NCBI GenBank assembly: GCA_013433145.1
Contig: CM024169.1
Location: 13,958,817 to 14,022,816, forward strand
Direction: 5' to 3'
Source: Ascaris suum
Taxonomy: Eukaryota; Nematoda; Chromadorea; Rhabditida; Ascarididae
DNA length: 64,000 bases
Part shown: in pieces, positions 37,791 through 50,489 of the stretch
Layout of the letters: every line of letters begins with the position of its first letter
Numbering within the stretch: position 1 is the first letter of the stretch
The notes under the pieces: model-generated
Seen by the model: only the letters and a program-made list of their open reading frames with translations
What the model was told of the DNA's origin: nothing
Database searches by the model: none
Program-made: the position numbers and the translations under genes

Positions 37791-40700
37791 TTTAGCTGTT
37801 CTCGGCATTTACCACTGATACTTCGAGGTATTGTTCACGTAGAGACCACTTCTAATTCTAGATATCTTTCAACTAGTCGTATAAGATTGCGGGAAATGGC
37901 ACGCCTCGTGCCGATCAATATAATTCTCCTCAGTCAATCTGAGCAGTGCCCATCAACTTCATTTTCAGATGCTTTCGATGTTGTAAGAGGTCATGATGGA
38001 GGTTTGGAAGCATCCGGTTATGCTAGCCAACGAATGATTGGTCTCGCGCGAATCGTGCTGTCCGAGGTCTTACAAGTGGTCGATGCTGATCTCTCAAAGT
38101 TGTTCTGATCCATGCTGATCGATAAAATCATGGTTTCAGGAGCGGAAGCGGAAAACCAGCGTCAATACATGGTTTCACTGGAAGTAAACCTACCTGAGCA
38201 TGAGAAACGATGCGATGTGCATTGGTCACAAAGATGCCTTAGTTCGAGCTCAGGGGAAAGAGCGTGACAAATGCGCACTGAACTTCCAGCAATTTCGCGA
38301 ACAATAGAAGCAAGCTCATGACGTCAGAATGAAACGGTGAAGAAGGCTAGTAAATTGCTTCTATATGCGAGAAATAAAGCATCGCAACGAAACCTGCAAA
38401 CTTTTGAACAAGTTTTATTTGACGATCGATATAGTCCTGGAAATTTTATTTCTTCCCTTGTAAGCCGATCATAAGGCAAGATCTGCGTATGCAAACTGAT
38501 CGCTAATTTTATGCTTCAGTAACTAATCGACGAGGTTCAATAAACTATGAGACTTATTATTTTTCAGCGTAATCTTTTCAGGGTTTCTTATATTGCATAT
38601 GCATGAAAACGCATTTGTGTATCTCTTCACCTACGCAAGTATAATTATATGTATATATATGTATAATGTATGGCACCGTTTGATAGTTGATTGGCAGTAT
38701 AGCCATGGAAGCAATGCGAAGCGGAGAAAACGGTTAGCAGATTGGTCTTATTAGTTAGATCGAAGTGCAAAATGTAAGGTATATGAGGGAACATTGAGGA
38801 CGAGAGTGAGCAGTGTTGATGGTGTCTCGCAGCTGCAGCAGCAGTGTTCGGCAATGAGCGCATTTGTGGGCGGTGTTTGTTCGCCCACGCGGCAAGTGGC
38901 CCTCGGTGCAGTTCGATCGCTAGTCCTCACGTTCATCTTTGCTATGCTCTCAATCACATCACCTCACATTTGAACAGCATTCGGTTGGCGCCGCATCTAC
39001 GAATAAACAGTTCCCTTCAGTTAACCGTTTCTTCAAAGTTTTCGATGTTGTTTGGTTGTTTTATTGAACTCGGCAGCGTCAGAGCATCTGAAATTTGATT
39101 CTGATTTTGTCTGCTCACTTATAGCGTTTTTTTCTACAACTAATGTTTTGACTTTCCGCCCTCTGATTGGATGTCATTGACATTTCCCGGTGTTTCCGCA
39201 TGTATTTGCCATACACTTTGTTTTCTAGCCTCATTTAACTCATACAAGCGCTGTTCCATTTAATAACGCAAACATAGCGTAGCGTACAGTAGTGTAAAAT
39301 AGTCCAATGGCATACGATGCAGTAAATATCGTCTGTTGTAAGCCGAAGGACGTCTGCCTCACAAACCTTTTCATTTGAAAATTCTATAGAGTATTTTGTA
39401 ACCCGCAGCCTAATCACACCACTCATTCCCCACCCTCCCTTCGATAGATGTTACCTTTGCAAGTGGTAATCCTTTGAGCCATCCCGAATGCAAGTGCCCA
39501 CTTCTAGTTGGCAAGCGTTGAGAATTTAAAGCCTATTCTTCACCATCAAATCTTTATTTTATACCCAGTTAAAAATATGCAAAATATATGAGGTCATCGG
39601 TACAATTAAAATGACTTAAGCAATTATGGTGGTACTATGAATAATAAATTGGAGAGGTGAATATGTGGAACAGTACTAGAACTAGCTTCGGAAAATTGGG
39701 AGGAAGCCTCGGATGTACATTCACAGCCATCTTCCGCTTTCCCATGCAGCAATTCTGTTGTGAAAATCTCTCTTTCTCGAATATACGTGCCTTTCGGAAA
39801 GATGCTAACGTGACAAGCGTGAAGTTTGTAACCACTGAACTGAGGTAGGTTTTGAGTGGTTTTATTATCGCATTACCACCATGAACGTGGTCAAAATCTG
39901 AACGATGTGCATAGTACGACCTCGAGCAGTTATTGTTTCAATTAGCTGTTTATGGCATATTCTTTGAGTTAGCCTAGGCTGGAGGTCGGAAAACAGCTTA
40001 ACATCTTTCCATGTCTTATGGAGATTTCCATTGGTGGAGTTGCCGGGCAGCACTAAACCGGATGTTTGATATCTTTAAGTGAGGCTAATGTGGTATTCAT
40101 TATGTTGCTCTTGAAATTTAGAGGTTACAACCATTATGACAGTCTTATTAGAAGTCGCGCTCGACGCCATTCGAGCACACACCTCTGCCCAAGCACCATT
40201 TTACTTTCATTGAGGATTCTCGATTTACTGTTTTTCCTAGTTCTTGAGAGTGCGACTTCGCTGAAGTGGAATATCGACTTCCCAAAATCTCGAGAAAGGG
40301 GCTGAGGGCTGACCATTTTCTCATATCTTGAGAGGAGATCTATTCGGAGAGGTCAACTTTTTTCAAAAAATAGAGTATGGAACTAAATCCCCAGCATATT
40401 TCAAACCTCTGTCCTTTATATTTTATTTAAGTGAGAATTTATGCTTCTCAAAAGAGTCGTTTAGTCTGATCAGTGGTATGATGCTTCGTTGAGGAAGTAT
40501 TTTATAGCTGTTTCATATATAGGTACTCAGCAAGTGTTTGCTTCCGTTTTGTGTTGCATTTCCGTCAAGCGATAGTTAATACTTATAGATTAATGAGTTC
40601 ACCTTTACCGTTGATTAACACGTTCATCTCGTCAATCTCTCAGAGACACCCGATCCGACCTTTCTTCTTATCTTTTGAAGTTGTATAACAACCATTGTAA

Positions 40701-43700
40701 ATTACTACATTCGAGGCATGTATGCGTTTTTAGACGTTGCCCGGAGCTTTGGGCAGTGAGTAGATGATGGAACTTTTTGATTGTTAAGGTAGCTTTATGA
40801 ATAGGAGGTCTCTTTCCGGGGTACAACGAATGAAAGTTCCAATGGGGTGTGACCTTGTTTGCACTGTATAGCTGGATGTTCCCAATGGGGGATTTGAAAT
40901 AAGTGAAATAATGTTCAGTCATATGTTGTTCGCATCAATTCAGTGAAACATGATAGCACAATAGCGGTTTGCTCAGTCTTATTAAGAACATGATTATTAA
41001 ATGAGTAGATTGTCGTTGTTGTTTAGTCTCCACTGGTCGATCGAGAGAACCGTTAAGCTGAGGAAGAACGGCGAATGTATGTGCCACTTTTCCTTAACCG
41101 AAACTCTTTTCGTATAGTGACTCTGGGGATGAAATTTTCTTTTTTTTTTCTCTTAATCGGATAATTCCAATGCAAATTTTTGCTTATGCTTGTCATATTA
41201 TTGTCAATGAGAGCTTGTCATAATCATTTATTCTTACCATTACTTTATTATATTCTTTCCTTCATATCATAATCTCCACGTTTGAGGGTTTTAACACTAT
41301 ATCAGATTACGTGTAATGTCATACTTCGCAGTTGAAACGTTGTTTGCCGTCATGCATTCAATACCTATTAGATGGTAATAATATTTGAAATCAGTTTTTC
41401 AAAATCTAGAATCTCACTTTATTCAATCAGCAGCCATAAAATATGACTTAATCGATCAAATACGTTTTATTAACCATTTCGGATCATTTGAATATGAATT
41501 ACTTGACGCTTTATTAGGTGAGATTTTAGACCGGAATATGAGTGGATATAAGCATATGGCATTAGCTGTGCTTCGTCTGTCACCAAACCGACATTTTATA
41601 GCGTTAATGCAGGTGGCTCCTTGTTGCAGAAACGCTGTCTAAAGGTACACGGCATCTTTGTACGGGAACGGATTGACTCTCACTTATTTTTGCATATCCT
41701 ATTCATTTTAATTCACCGTTCATACGTGTTTTGCGCATTCTTTCTCTAAAATAGTATAATTGCGTTAGCTTATAGCTTCGTTATCACTGATTGAAGAGCA
41801 TTTAGAAATATCATACAATTATAGACAGAGAGGCTGGAAATGTTGATGGTGTGCGCGTTTTTTGCGCTCATAAATGTTGGAGCAGTTTTCGTCTGCCCAG
41901 TCGGGTGAAATGAAAAACAGTTTGATGTCAACAGCGATTTATTTATTAATTAGTAGGGTAGAATAACTGAATTTCTATATGGAAAGAGTAGTTTTGGGCC
42001 ATAGGCCATAAATAGCAGGTTTCTCTTCTATAGATTACAGAGTATCAGACAGCAGCCTAGGAATAATTGACATTTTCTTCACAGCAAAAGTTATTTCAGA
42101 TCGTAAGATTAAAGATAGCAGCCTTTGCATTGGCGTTGGTTGCACTTGCTTGACTAATCACTTGGCAGGATGGTGTAATTTCTTAGGTGCTAGCATATTA
42201 AGGCTGACTTTCTTGAGTCAAGAGCCCTGTCAACTATGTCCTGGAAGCTTCTGGGGAAATGGCGCGGTGAGGCAAATGCTGATAATTCGAAAATATAGTG
42301 CATTTTGCATCGCAACGCAAGAATGGATTCGATGATTGGGAAGCCATCCTTGTCTACTATGAAGGGAAAGGGAGAGATATCCACAGTTTACTTCTATATA
42401 TAAACTAGCATTCACATTCACGATGTCCTCATCACATAATGCCATTGATGTTCATTAAGTTTTGAAGAGGCATGTGAATAATGGCGGATGATTGGTTATA
42501 GAAAATGCAATTCCGACTCGTTTGAGATGACCAGAAAGAGGTTTTTCTTCTAAGTGTTTACAGGTTTTTCATTGAATTTATTTTCTTTTGATTGAGAAAA
42601 CTAAGTAGGTGTACATTTTTCTACTGATTTTTTTCTTTTATTTTTGTTCATTCTTTTCGTTCCTTACTCCCACTTGTTCTATTTGAGTTTGTGCAGGACG
42701 TTAGCCCTCTTTCTCGGTAAGGAAACCTGCTCAAACTGGTGCCTCAGTTTTGTAGTAAGTGTACCAGCTGGAAGTGTACTTGAAACTGATCTTGCTTGAA
42801 GAACTCATTATGTTTTGTCCGATTGAATCCTTGTCTTGTTCTTTTAGCTTCGAAGCATTTTATAAACATCGCTATAATAGTTGGGTTGATTTTAGTTTAG
42901 ATTGAAAAAAAATTTTCTTTTATTTGCTATTAACAATGTTGAAAAGCAAAGAGAATACCATCGGTTCGGGTATCTGAGTGTTGCAGTTTCATGTATTGCA
43001 AAATTTTTTCCCTTCAATTCATGTGGCTAAAAATGGACTTATTTAGTTTCTGCGAGGTGATATGATGGATACTGATTATAATAATGCGTGTGCAACTATG
43101 GCGGTCCGCTGAAATGAAGTTTTTCGAAGGGAAGGCTCAAAGACTTGAGCGAAAAATTCGAGTTTTGGGCGTCGGTTCAGAACATTCGAGTTTTCATTTC
43201 TCTTCATAACTGACCGCTGATGAGGCGGAAAGGCATTCGCACCTAGAGTAAAAGGGAGCAGATATATTTGTTCTACCCATTCTTCCGTCTCACCTAGCCT
43301 CCTTGATTCTTTGCGCTTAACGTTTGCATGTGTTTTACTGCTGCCTGTCGTCGTAGCCCGGTTCAATGATTTAATGCGTTTCTCAGTTGTATCGGATCAC
43401 ACGTTCTCTGAAGTGATAGGTAGAACTACGTTCGGAGCATTAGCGGTTTTTCCAATTTTTGATCGTTTCTCATTTCGCTTTCCTCTTTCTCATCAGCGGA
43501 ATCTTTGCTTCACCTCTTTATTCAGCTGGAAATTGTCATTGACACCTGTATCGATTTCATGTTATAATTGTTGCATATTTAATGAGTTTCAGGAATTTCC
43601 TGGTGAATTATAGTGTTTTACGTGGCTGAATAGATATGCTAAAATATGCAAGGAATTAATCTGTAAATGAATGAATTCGGCTTGTAATATTTAAATGCCC

Positions 43701-46599
43701 GATAAATAAGTGTCATTTTATACGATTGGAACCAAAAAAGACGGGTTTGCCTCGATGTCGTTTTTGTTCATTGCATTGCTATAATGGGCGGTGGACGCTT
43801 TCGACGCCTATTGATTCTCCCTTTTTACACGCATCTGCTGTGTCGTTTGTCAAACGCTTTGCGAATTCACATGTAAACATACGATATTCGCTTATCGTTT
43901 TCACTCGTTATCTCTATATTTGAAGAAGGAATAAATGCAGATTTTCTGGTAAATAGTGCAGAAAAGAAAGGCTCTCTTGTCTTATGGACATATTCCCATT
44001 GTGGGCGTTGAAGCTTGCTCATCCTAGACTTTCCAGTATGAGAAATACGCGGATGCAGCAGGCAAAATCCTTTGCCCACTTTCTTCCCGTCTCGAAATGA
44101 GCTATTTATTTATTTTCTGTTTTATTATTCGTAAAACTATTAGTGAATTTCTTTTATTATAGTCATTCATTATCAGTTTTGCTTGTGACAGTAGTTGATG
44201 CTTATCGTTTCTTCGACCGTATATTTTCGATCATTTAGATATCAGAAGATTAAATCAGTTGTATTTTCTAAACGTCTTTCAAACGCTCATATTTATTCAT
44301 TACCTTCAACTGTTTGAGGCACTTAAGAAGTGGCTGTATGATGTGCTATCGAAAAAATACACTGTTTCTCGTCGCCAGTCTGGGAAGTGTTCTAGAGCTC
44401 TCAGTCTTATAGAAGGGTATGGTGATTTGCATTTTAGTTGATACATCATTTACTGGACTCATATACTGGTGGGGAGAATTTCTGTCATAACATCATATCG
44501 TTTCATTGAACATTATGTTATACAATCTCGATATGCAATTATCAGCAATATTTGTGGCAAATTCTGTATAGAATTTGTTTCAAATTAGTTTGTGGGATGA
44601 AATTTTCTTAGCTGCTATTCTATTATTAGCAGGCGAATGTGTTTGCTTTTCGAGCATCTTTTCTCTGACTCATTGAACGGAGTTGTTTTTGTGGAATCGA
44701 TCGAGTGCGGCTGTGGGTTTGGCGTTCGCTTCCACCCATCGGCTATTGCAGTTCCACATTTCGTCCATCGAGATCGCTCAGTGGGCGCTTATCGTTTCTG
44801 CTCGCTATCCTTTATTCCCTTAGCACATCGTAACGTTTCTTATCGAGACGATCCGAAATGCTTCGAAGAAGAATACGATACAGGGGAATCGTTCTAGAGA
44901 ACGACTAAGGTCTTCAATGTTTGCAACGTTCTGCAATTGGGCTAGAGAACGAAACAACTCTAATTCCCACCTTCTAGTGTGACAACTGGTCAAGTGAGAA
45001 TATGCTTAACATAGCCATAGGGAAGTTACTAAAAATAAATGCCGAATATTCCCTGTTAGCTTAAATCTCACCATAATGTGTACAGCATCTAATTATTTAG
45101 TTGCAATACATCCATCTAACGCTGCTAGGTGGTGCCATCATTGCATGGATCCTTGTGCAAAACCGGGGTGGAAGGTTGATCGAGAGGCTGTAAAATGCTA
45201 ATTAGGCAAATGCGTCGAAGGTGGTATAAATAACCAAAAATCACTGTTTTTTTCCCTCGGTGCGTAAAATTAAAAGCTGTGGAAAGAAATTATTCAACAA
45301 ACGGCACATGCCATTTTTATCAGTTGGAGGGGTCAGGTACATACCTGTGTCCCTCAGTCTGTTCCCGTGATTTTGTCAAGAAAATATTCCCTCATCCGTT
45401 GTATGCATGCGCAGAAAGGTAATTGGAAGCTATTTGCACCGCTGATTGATGTTCAGGGTGCGATATAAAGATTTAGGATGAGTAATCCTTGCACAATGCT
45501 GGTTGTTTCTTGCTTCCCCAACCCTCTGCATTCCTGAACAATTTGTCGACCCTTCCTGACAAGTGCTTCGAATGTTGCTTGGACAAGTGGTGTCGATGTT
45601 GTGGGGATGATACAGTCATCAAAGGTGGTACGGATTGTGGAGCGCTATTTTACAGCGCGTATCCCGTTCATTGTTTATGATATTGACCGTTTCTTGGCCG
45701 ACACCAGCTGCTCCACATCGCAGTAATGCAACTTCTTTTCCCTCATCAACTGCTTTCTCTGCCACCTATTTTTCATTGCTTCTCTTCCTCGGTCGTATCG
45801 TTGTTTCACTCTAGCTTATGCAATGCTCTTGTTGTGTTCTTAGTGCGGTTCGCGAGAATGGTGTCTTTAGAGTGCACTGGCCCACCTAACATTTTGGGCA
45901 GTTTGAGTTGTCTCAAACTAGTCTATAAAACTGTAGTTTTCATCGTTCTCTTTGATGAAGGGCAGGTTCCATACAGACAGGAGCACCTCTCGAACTTCTC
46001 AGAAGTTAGGGGCTGGATTGCAATCTGCAATTGATAACCGTCAGCCTGCAGCTAAATGGCTGAAACTGGGAAGAGAAGAGGTGACTAGAGGAAGTGATTT
46101 CGCATAAATGTGTTAATATATACCAATGGTAAGGGATACCACGATCTGTTACATTTTCCCTCCACCTGAGATTAGGGCGATAAATCTTCTCTTCCGGATG
46201 TACGGACGTATTACCTTATGTGATTCTCATATAAACCCAAACCTAATTTATTTTGCACGTTGCGAATATCAATTGAATTTTTTCACCACGTGAGAAGATA
46301 TTATTCAGGTTTCTTCATCCTTGCAAATAATTCCTCATCTTGGAATTTCTTCCCCATCTTTGCGTTCCTCGTTTGCAAATTTTATTGTGAATCGCATTTT
46401 ATTGCTGTACTATTTTGCATGTAAGTACAATTTTTTTCCCATTGCGCTATTTTCATAGAGAGCATCACACACATACGTCTTTGTATTCACATAAAATGAG
46501 GCTTTATTTTTTTGCCCTAGTACAGGCAATGTATTCTCAAAATGATAAACTCAGGAGGATCTTGAAGACTGGGCAAGGTTCGGTCGGACTCGGCTGATA
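37791..46599. other. Intergenic region
   Basis: No gene is recognised. It holds small AT-rich open frames at 41385-41642, 43311-43613 and 44637-44897, and a Cys-rich one at 45489-45680. None shows a family signature that I can identify. Confidence 0.45.
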
Positions 46600-46855
46600 C
46601 TCTGTGCTGAATTATCTCGAAGTTAGCCGATAACGACCACTAAACATGCTTTGGTACAGTTGATGCAGCCAGATGAGGCATTGATAAACGGCAAGGAAGA
46701 CAATGTCTTCACTTTCGAAAATGCAGCAAATTGAAAAAGAAAATGTGCTGCCCCGAGCTGGAAGGAGGGGCGCAAGCGGTGCATCCTAGAACTGCTCAAC
46801 TTGCAAAAACTGCGAGGGAGCTTGATCCAACCAAATGACGGCAGGGAGGATGAAG
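46600..46855 (+). pseudogene. Coding-like, frameshifted stretch of unknown origin
   Basis: In one + frame 46629-46730 reads HALVQLMQPDEALINGKEDN and VFTFENAA before a stop. The next frame then reads KLKKKMCCPELEGGAQAV and HPRTAQLAKTARELDPTK, ending in TGA near 46835. The two halves join naturally with one frameshift, which suggests a decayed protein-coding sequence. I do not recognise the protein. A long open frame exists on the opposite strand here too, so strand is not certain. Confidence 0.3.
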
Positions 46856-47460
46856 GAAAGTGGGCGAGAGGTTGCCCATGTGTGTTCCTCAGTATCCATT
46901 TCATTTGATCTATCCTTTAATCCTTTATGTGTCTCGAAAGGCAACCTTGAAAGTAGTATATTGCCAAGGTCGGCACTTTGCTTAGTCCGATGTGGAATAT
47001 GGCACCAAAATGAGAGCAAAGTCAGGCCAATCTTAATAAAAGCGGTGCTGCGGTCACAACGCTTTCATAGATCTCGAGAATAGAGGGGACATTGAATATG
47101 AAATCATCCAAGAAGTAGACTGGTAGGTAGATGTTAGTAGAGTGTATCCTGAGTGCGGCTTCCAGCGTTTTGCATTCTTTTCATTCATTTGCTCATTGCG
47201 TTTGCTTTTGCGTGTTTGCATTCGAAGGGAGCACACATTGTTTCTCACCATCATCACAAATCAAAGCAAAACTTCCACTACAAAATTCGCAATCTCAGAA
47301 CTCCCAGGTTGTTTCGAGAGTATTAAGTCCAGGGTTCGAGAATTTCGGCTCTCGAGAAACATCCTAGTTCAATCGAATGCAGCGCTAATCTAATTATGGA
47401 ACGTCGATGAGTTGAAATTCCATCTACGTTGTCGCGGATAAATGCCAATCGTCGCATCTC

Positions 47461-48130
47461 TCCTGCATTGAGTTATCATTATCGCTGTAATTTTAACATT
47501 ATCATTCATTTTTCATTGTTTTTGTTACGGTCGTTTGTATCGTTATCATCGCTCTACGATTTATTATATAATTGTTACTATCGTTATTATTTATTGTAAT
47601 GTCATCGTTGTTGACGTTTCTTATACCGTTATTGCGTTGCTATTTTTTAATATTATTATCACTATTCTTATTGTTGTTATTTTATTTATCATTTTATTTT
47701 TGTTATTGTGGTTTATGATTCAGTTGTTATTACCGTTGGTATTATTGTTGTACTTAATGTTAGTGTTTGCTGCATTAGTACTATTGTTTTCTGAAGTATT
47801 GACGTACCTTTGTTATTGCCGCTGGCAATAATTACTACCCTATTTTTGCTATCGTCATTTCATTTTTGTCACCTCTGTGATGCTGATGCCATTATTATTA
47901 TTGATGATATTTTTACTTCTATTTGCCATCATGTTATTATTATATTATTGTTATCATTAGTTATTTCTTTCTTTCTTTCTTTCTTATTGACTATTTAATT
48001 ATCAATCATTATTGAAAATATATAAATATTATTAGTGTTATTTATTGTTACTAACATTGTTATAATAATTAATAACTAATTATTGATTAATACGGTTGTC
48101 ATTATTATTCCAGTTATTTTATTGATTTCT
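47461..48130. repeat. AT-rich triplet-biased low-complexity block
   Basis: About 670 bp are made almost entirely of ATT/GTT/ATC/TTG-type triplets, with a TTTC tandem run near 47968-47986. It looks like a decayed trinucleotide-type satellite. It ends about 100 bp upstream of the best candidate for the unc-60 first exon. Confidence 0.75.
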
Positions 48131-48227
48131 GCATGTTTTGGAAATTGATGAAAATATATTTGTAAAATTGACGTCCGCTATCGCCAGAACATGGACTAAT
48201 TTGATGATCACTGTTTACACATTTCAG

Positions 48228-48314
48228 GCCGTCTAAAGTTGGGTTACAAGTCGCTGGAAGAGTGACAATCAGGCAGACTCTTCTCTTCAATTAGATCAGC
48301 GATAATTCGTTATG
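48228..48314 (+). CDS. unc-60: Candidate shared first exon of unc-60 (ends in ATG)
   Basis: A strong acceptor, CACATTTCAG (48218-48227), is followed by 84 bases without ATG, then ATG at 48312-48314 immediately followed by the donor-like GTTAGT. That is the shape expected for a trans-spliced exon that encodes only the initiator Met, the arrangement known for C. elegans unc-60. Both downstream isoforms start in phase 0 and need exactly this. An alternative is ATG|GTAAGG at 46126-46128, which has a better donor but no clear acceptor upstream. Confidence 0.38.
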
Positions 48315-50393
48315 GTTAGTAAAACTTTATTGCTTCCTACTTCTCTTTCCAGATATATACGATAATTGAAATTAGTGGATAGGATGAACCGAGCTAATCT
48401 GCTTATCTAGGCTGTGATCTTTGGAAATGAGTATGGAATATTTTGTGCCGATCAACGAAAACTGCAATACTAAGCGAACTTCAAAAAGGTAAGTTGGGCT
48501 TTAGAATGAATTAGCCAGTGTTTATGTTCGGAAGATCATATTTTCTCGGTTATCATTTTAAACACTCTACCACCGTGTTACATTCGAATGTGAATATTTT
48601 TCCTCATTTAATGCGTTAATGTATTTATTCTGGGAAAAAGAATGCAGTTGGGCATCATCTTTGAAGTATATATTATTATGCTAGCTTATGTATCGTTTCT
48701 AGTAGTATTAGTAGATCGATTTTCTCATATAGAGGTGTTTTCTCGTTGACTATGCAAAATTCGTTATAAATGAGCGGCGGTGGTGTGAGTTATGCGCTGA
48801 AGAATGTTCGATTTATATAGCGAATATCTTCAAGAATCAGTCGACAGCGAATGTTTTTCACCTTTAGCAAACAATATGCGAAATATTGCTTTGAAAAGAA
48901 CGGCGAAATATCGTTCGCATTTGTTCCATTTGCCATAACCGCATATGTCGAGTTGTTGAATGTGAAGATTAGTCACGCAGCTTTAATTGGAAAATATCGT
49001 GTGCAAATTTGCGCGAACGACATTACCTGTGTTTTTTATATTATAGGAAATTGATGATTTAATGTGAGATGCACTATTTTTGGGTGCTTAACAAATCGTA
49101 TTGTTTCCTTATTTATTTTCGCTTGGCAACGATATTCCATTCGATGACGGCTTTCACCTGGACATTCTGAAAAGCAAACATGATATCTGATTGCTCCAAC
49201 ATATTTCAGCCTTTCACTGTTACCAGATTTGTTTTGATATTAAGATGTTCTTGAGGCTTTGCATCGGAGTTATTATGACAAGAAAAGTAGAGTTCGAAGT
49301 TATGACTATGAAGTGAAAAGAAATTTCATAGAATGGCACCATTTGGCTTTTTCCGCTCTAATAAGCAGATTGGTTCTAAGTGCATTTTATGCGTGCAAAC
49401 AAATGCAACAATAGAAAGAGCTATTGAAGCCTAATGCAAACTATCTAATTTCACTTATCCGCCATTGAAATTATAATTTCGACTCTTTTTCTTTTGCGCC
49501 TCATTTTTGACAAAAGAAAGCTCCGTAGAATTTCTCTCTTCCGTCTTAATTTTTAGTCTTAGCAGTTTCAAAGAGAATCCGTTCAATTTTTAAACGCACT
49601 TTCAAAAGTAACGCCATATATGGGCTTATGTGTGGGTCATACGCCTCGGTTGCGGGATAAGAGTCACAGATGTTCCACTTTAAATGAAATTGTTGAAAGA
49701 ATAATTTTGAGCCGAAAGAAGAAAAACTGGGCATTAACTCAGAACTGCGCTTAGTTTTTAATTGTTTGATTTGACCACTCAAATGTCGCGCTCATGGCCA
49801 TAGAAGTGCAGCCGAATTGCCCGAAAGAGTATTTCCTTTCGCCCTAAGATGCCACAAGTTCCTTCATTTCTCTATACTCATTTTGTACACCTTTTTTGTA
49901 GTCCTCATTTTTTCTGATCGCTGTGGGCGATATTCTTTAGAGAATAAAAAGATGGAATAATTAGAACATAATTTCACTAGAATGGCGGTCATAGACAGAT
50001 TGTGTTTTTATGATGCATTGACCTCATGGAAACATTGGTTTTAATGATTTGCAATTGCTTAGGAAGGTTCTTTGCACATATAACTTTTCCTTTCTTTTAT
50101 TTGCAGTAGTTTGCGTAATCTTTCGTTAAGTTCGTACAAATGTCGCTTTATTAAAATGTTTTTTGCTGTTGGCATCAGTTGTTATGGAATCGTTTTCAAG
50201 AGAACAAACTTCGATGTATATTCAATTCACTGTGTGATTCGCAATTCTCTAATGTCGAGTAAAGCATTCGTGTGCGGTGAATAGTCTAGGAATGTGTTAA
50301 ATTTGTGCTGTGTTAACTAATACGGAATGACCTGTTGCATGTTATGTAAAATGCTCATCTACGCTCATCATTAGTGAAATGTTTATTTTTCAG

Positions 50394-50489
50394 TCCACAT
50401 CCGGCGTTAGTGTTAACCCCGAGGTGCAGCGTACCTTCCAGCGACTCTCCGAGGGCAAGGAACTTCGCTATATCGTCTTCAAGATTGAG
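50394..50489 (+). CDS. unc-60: UNC-60A exon 2
   Basis: After TATTTTTCAG it reads STSGVSVNPEVQRTFQRL and GKELRYIVFKIE, ending at GAG|GTAATT in phase 0. This is 32 codons, residues 2-33. The 2.1-kb intron upstream (from 48315, if that exon is right) shows no other feature. Confidence 0.96.

Noticed and set aside
45489..45680. Cys-rich 63-codon frame (DKCFECCLDKWCRCCGDD)
   Set aside because: It has no signal peptide, splice context or recognised cysteine framework. Kept only as a chance frame.
47535..47998. Hydrophobic 98- and 62-codon frames
   Set aside because: They arise from the ATT/GTT triplet-biased low-complexity DNA, which reads as Ile/Val/Leu in any frame. This is not evidence of membrane proteins.
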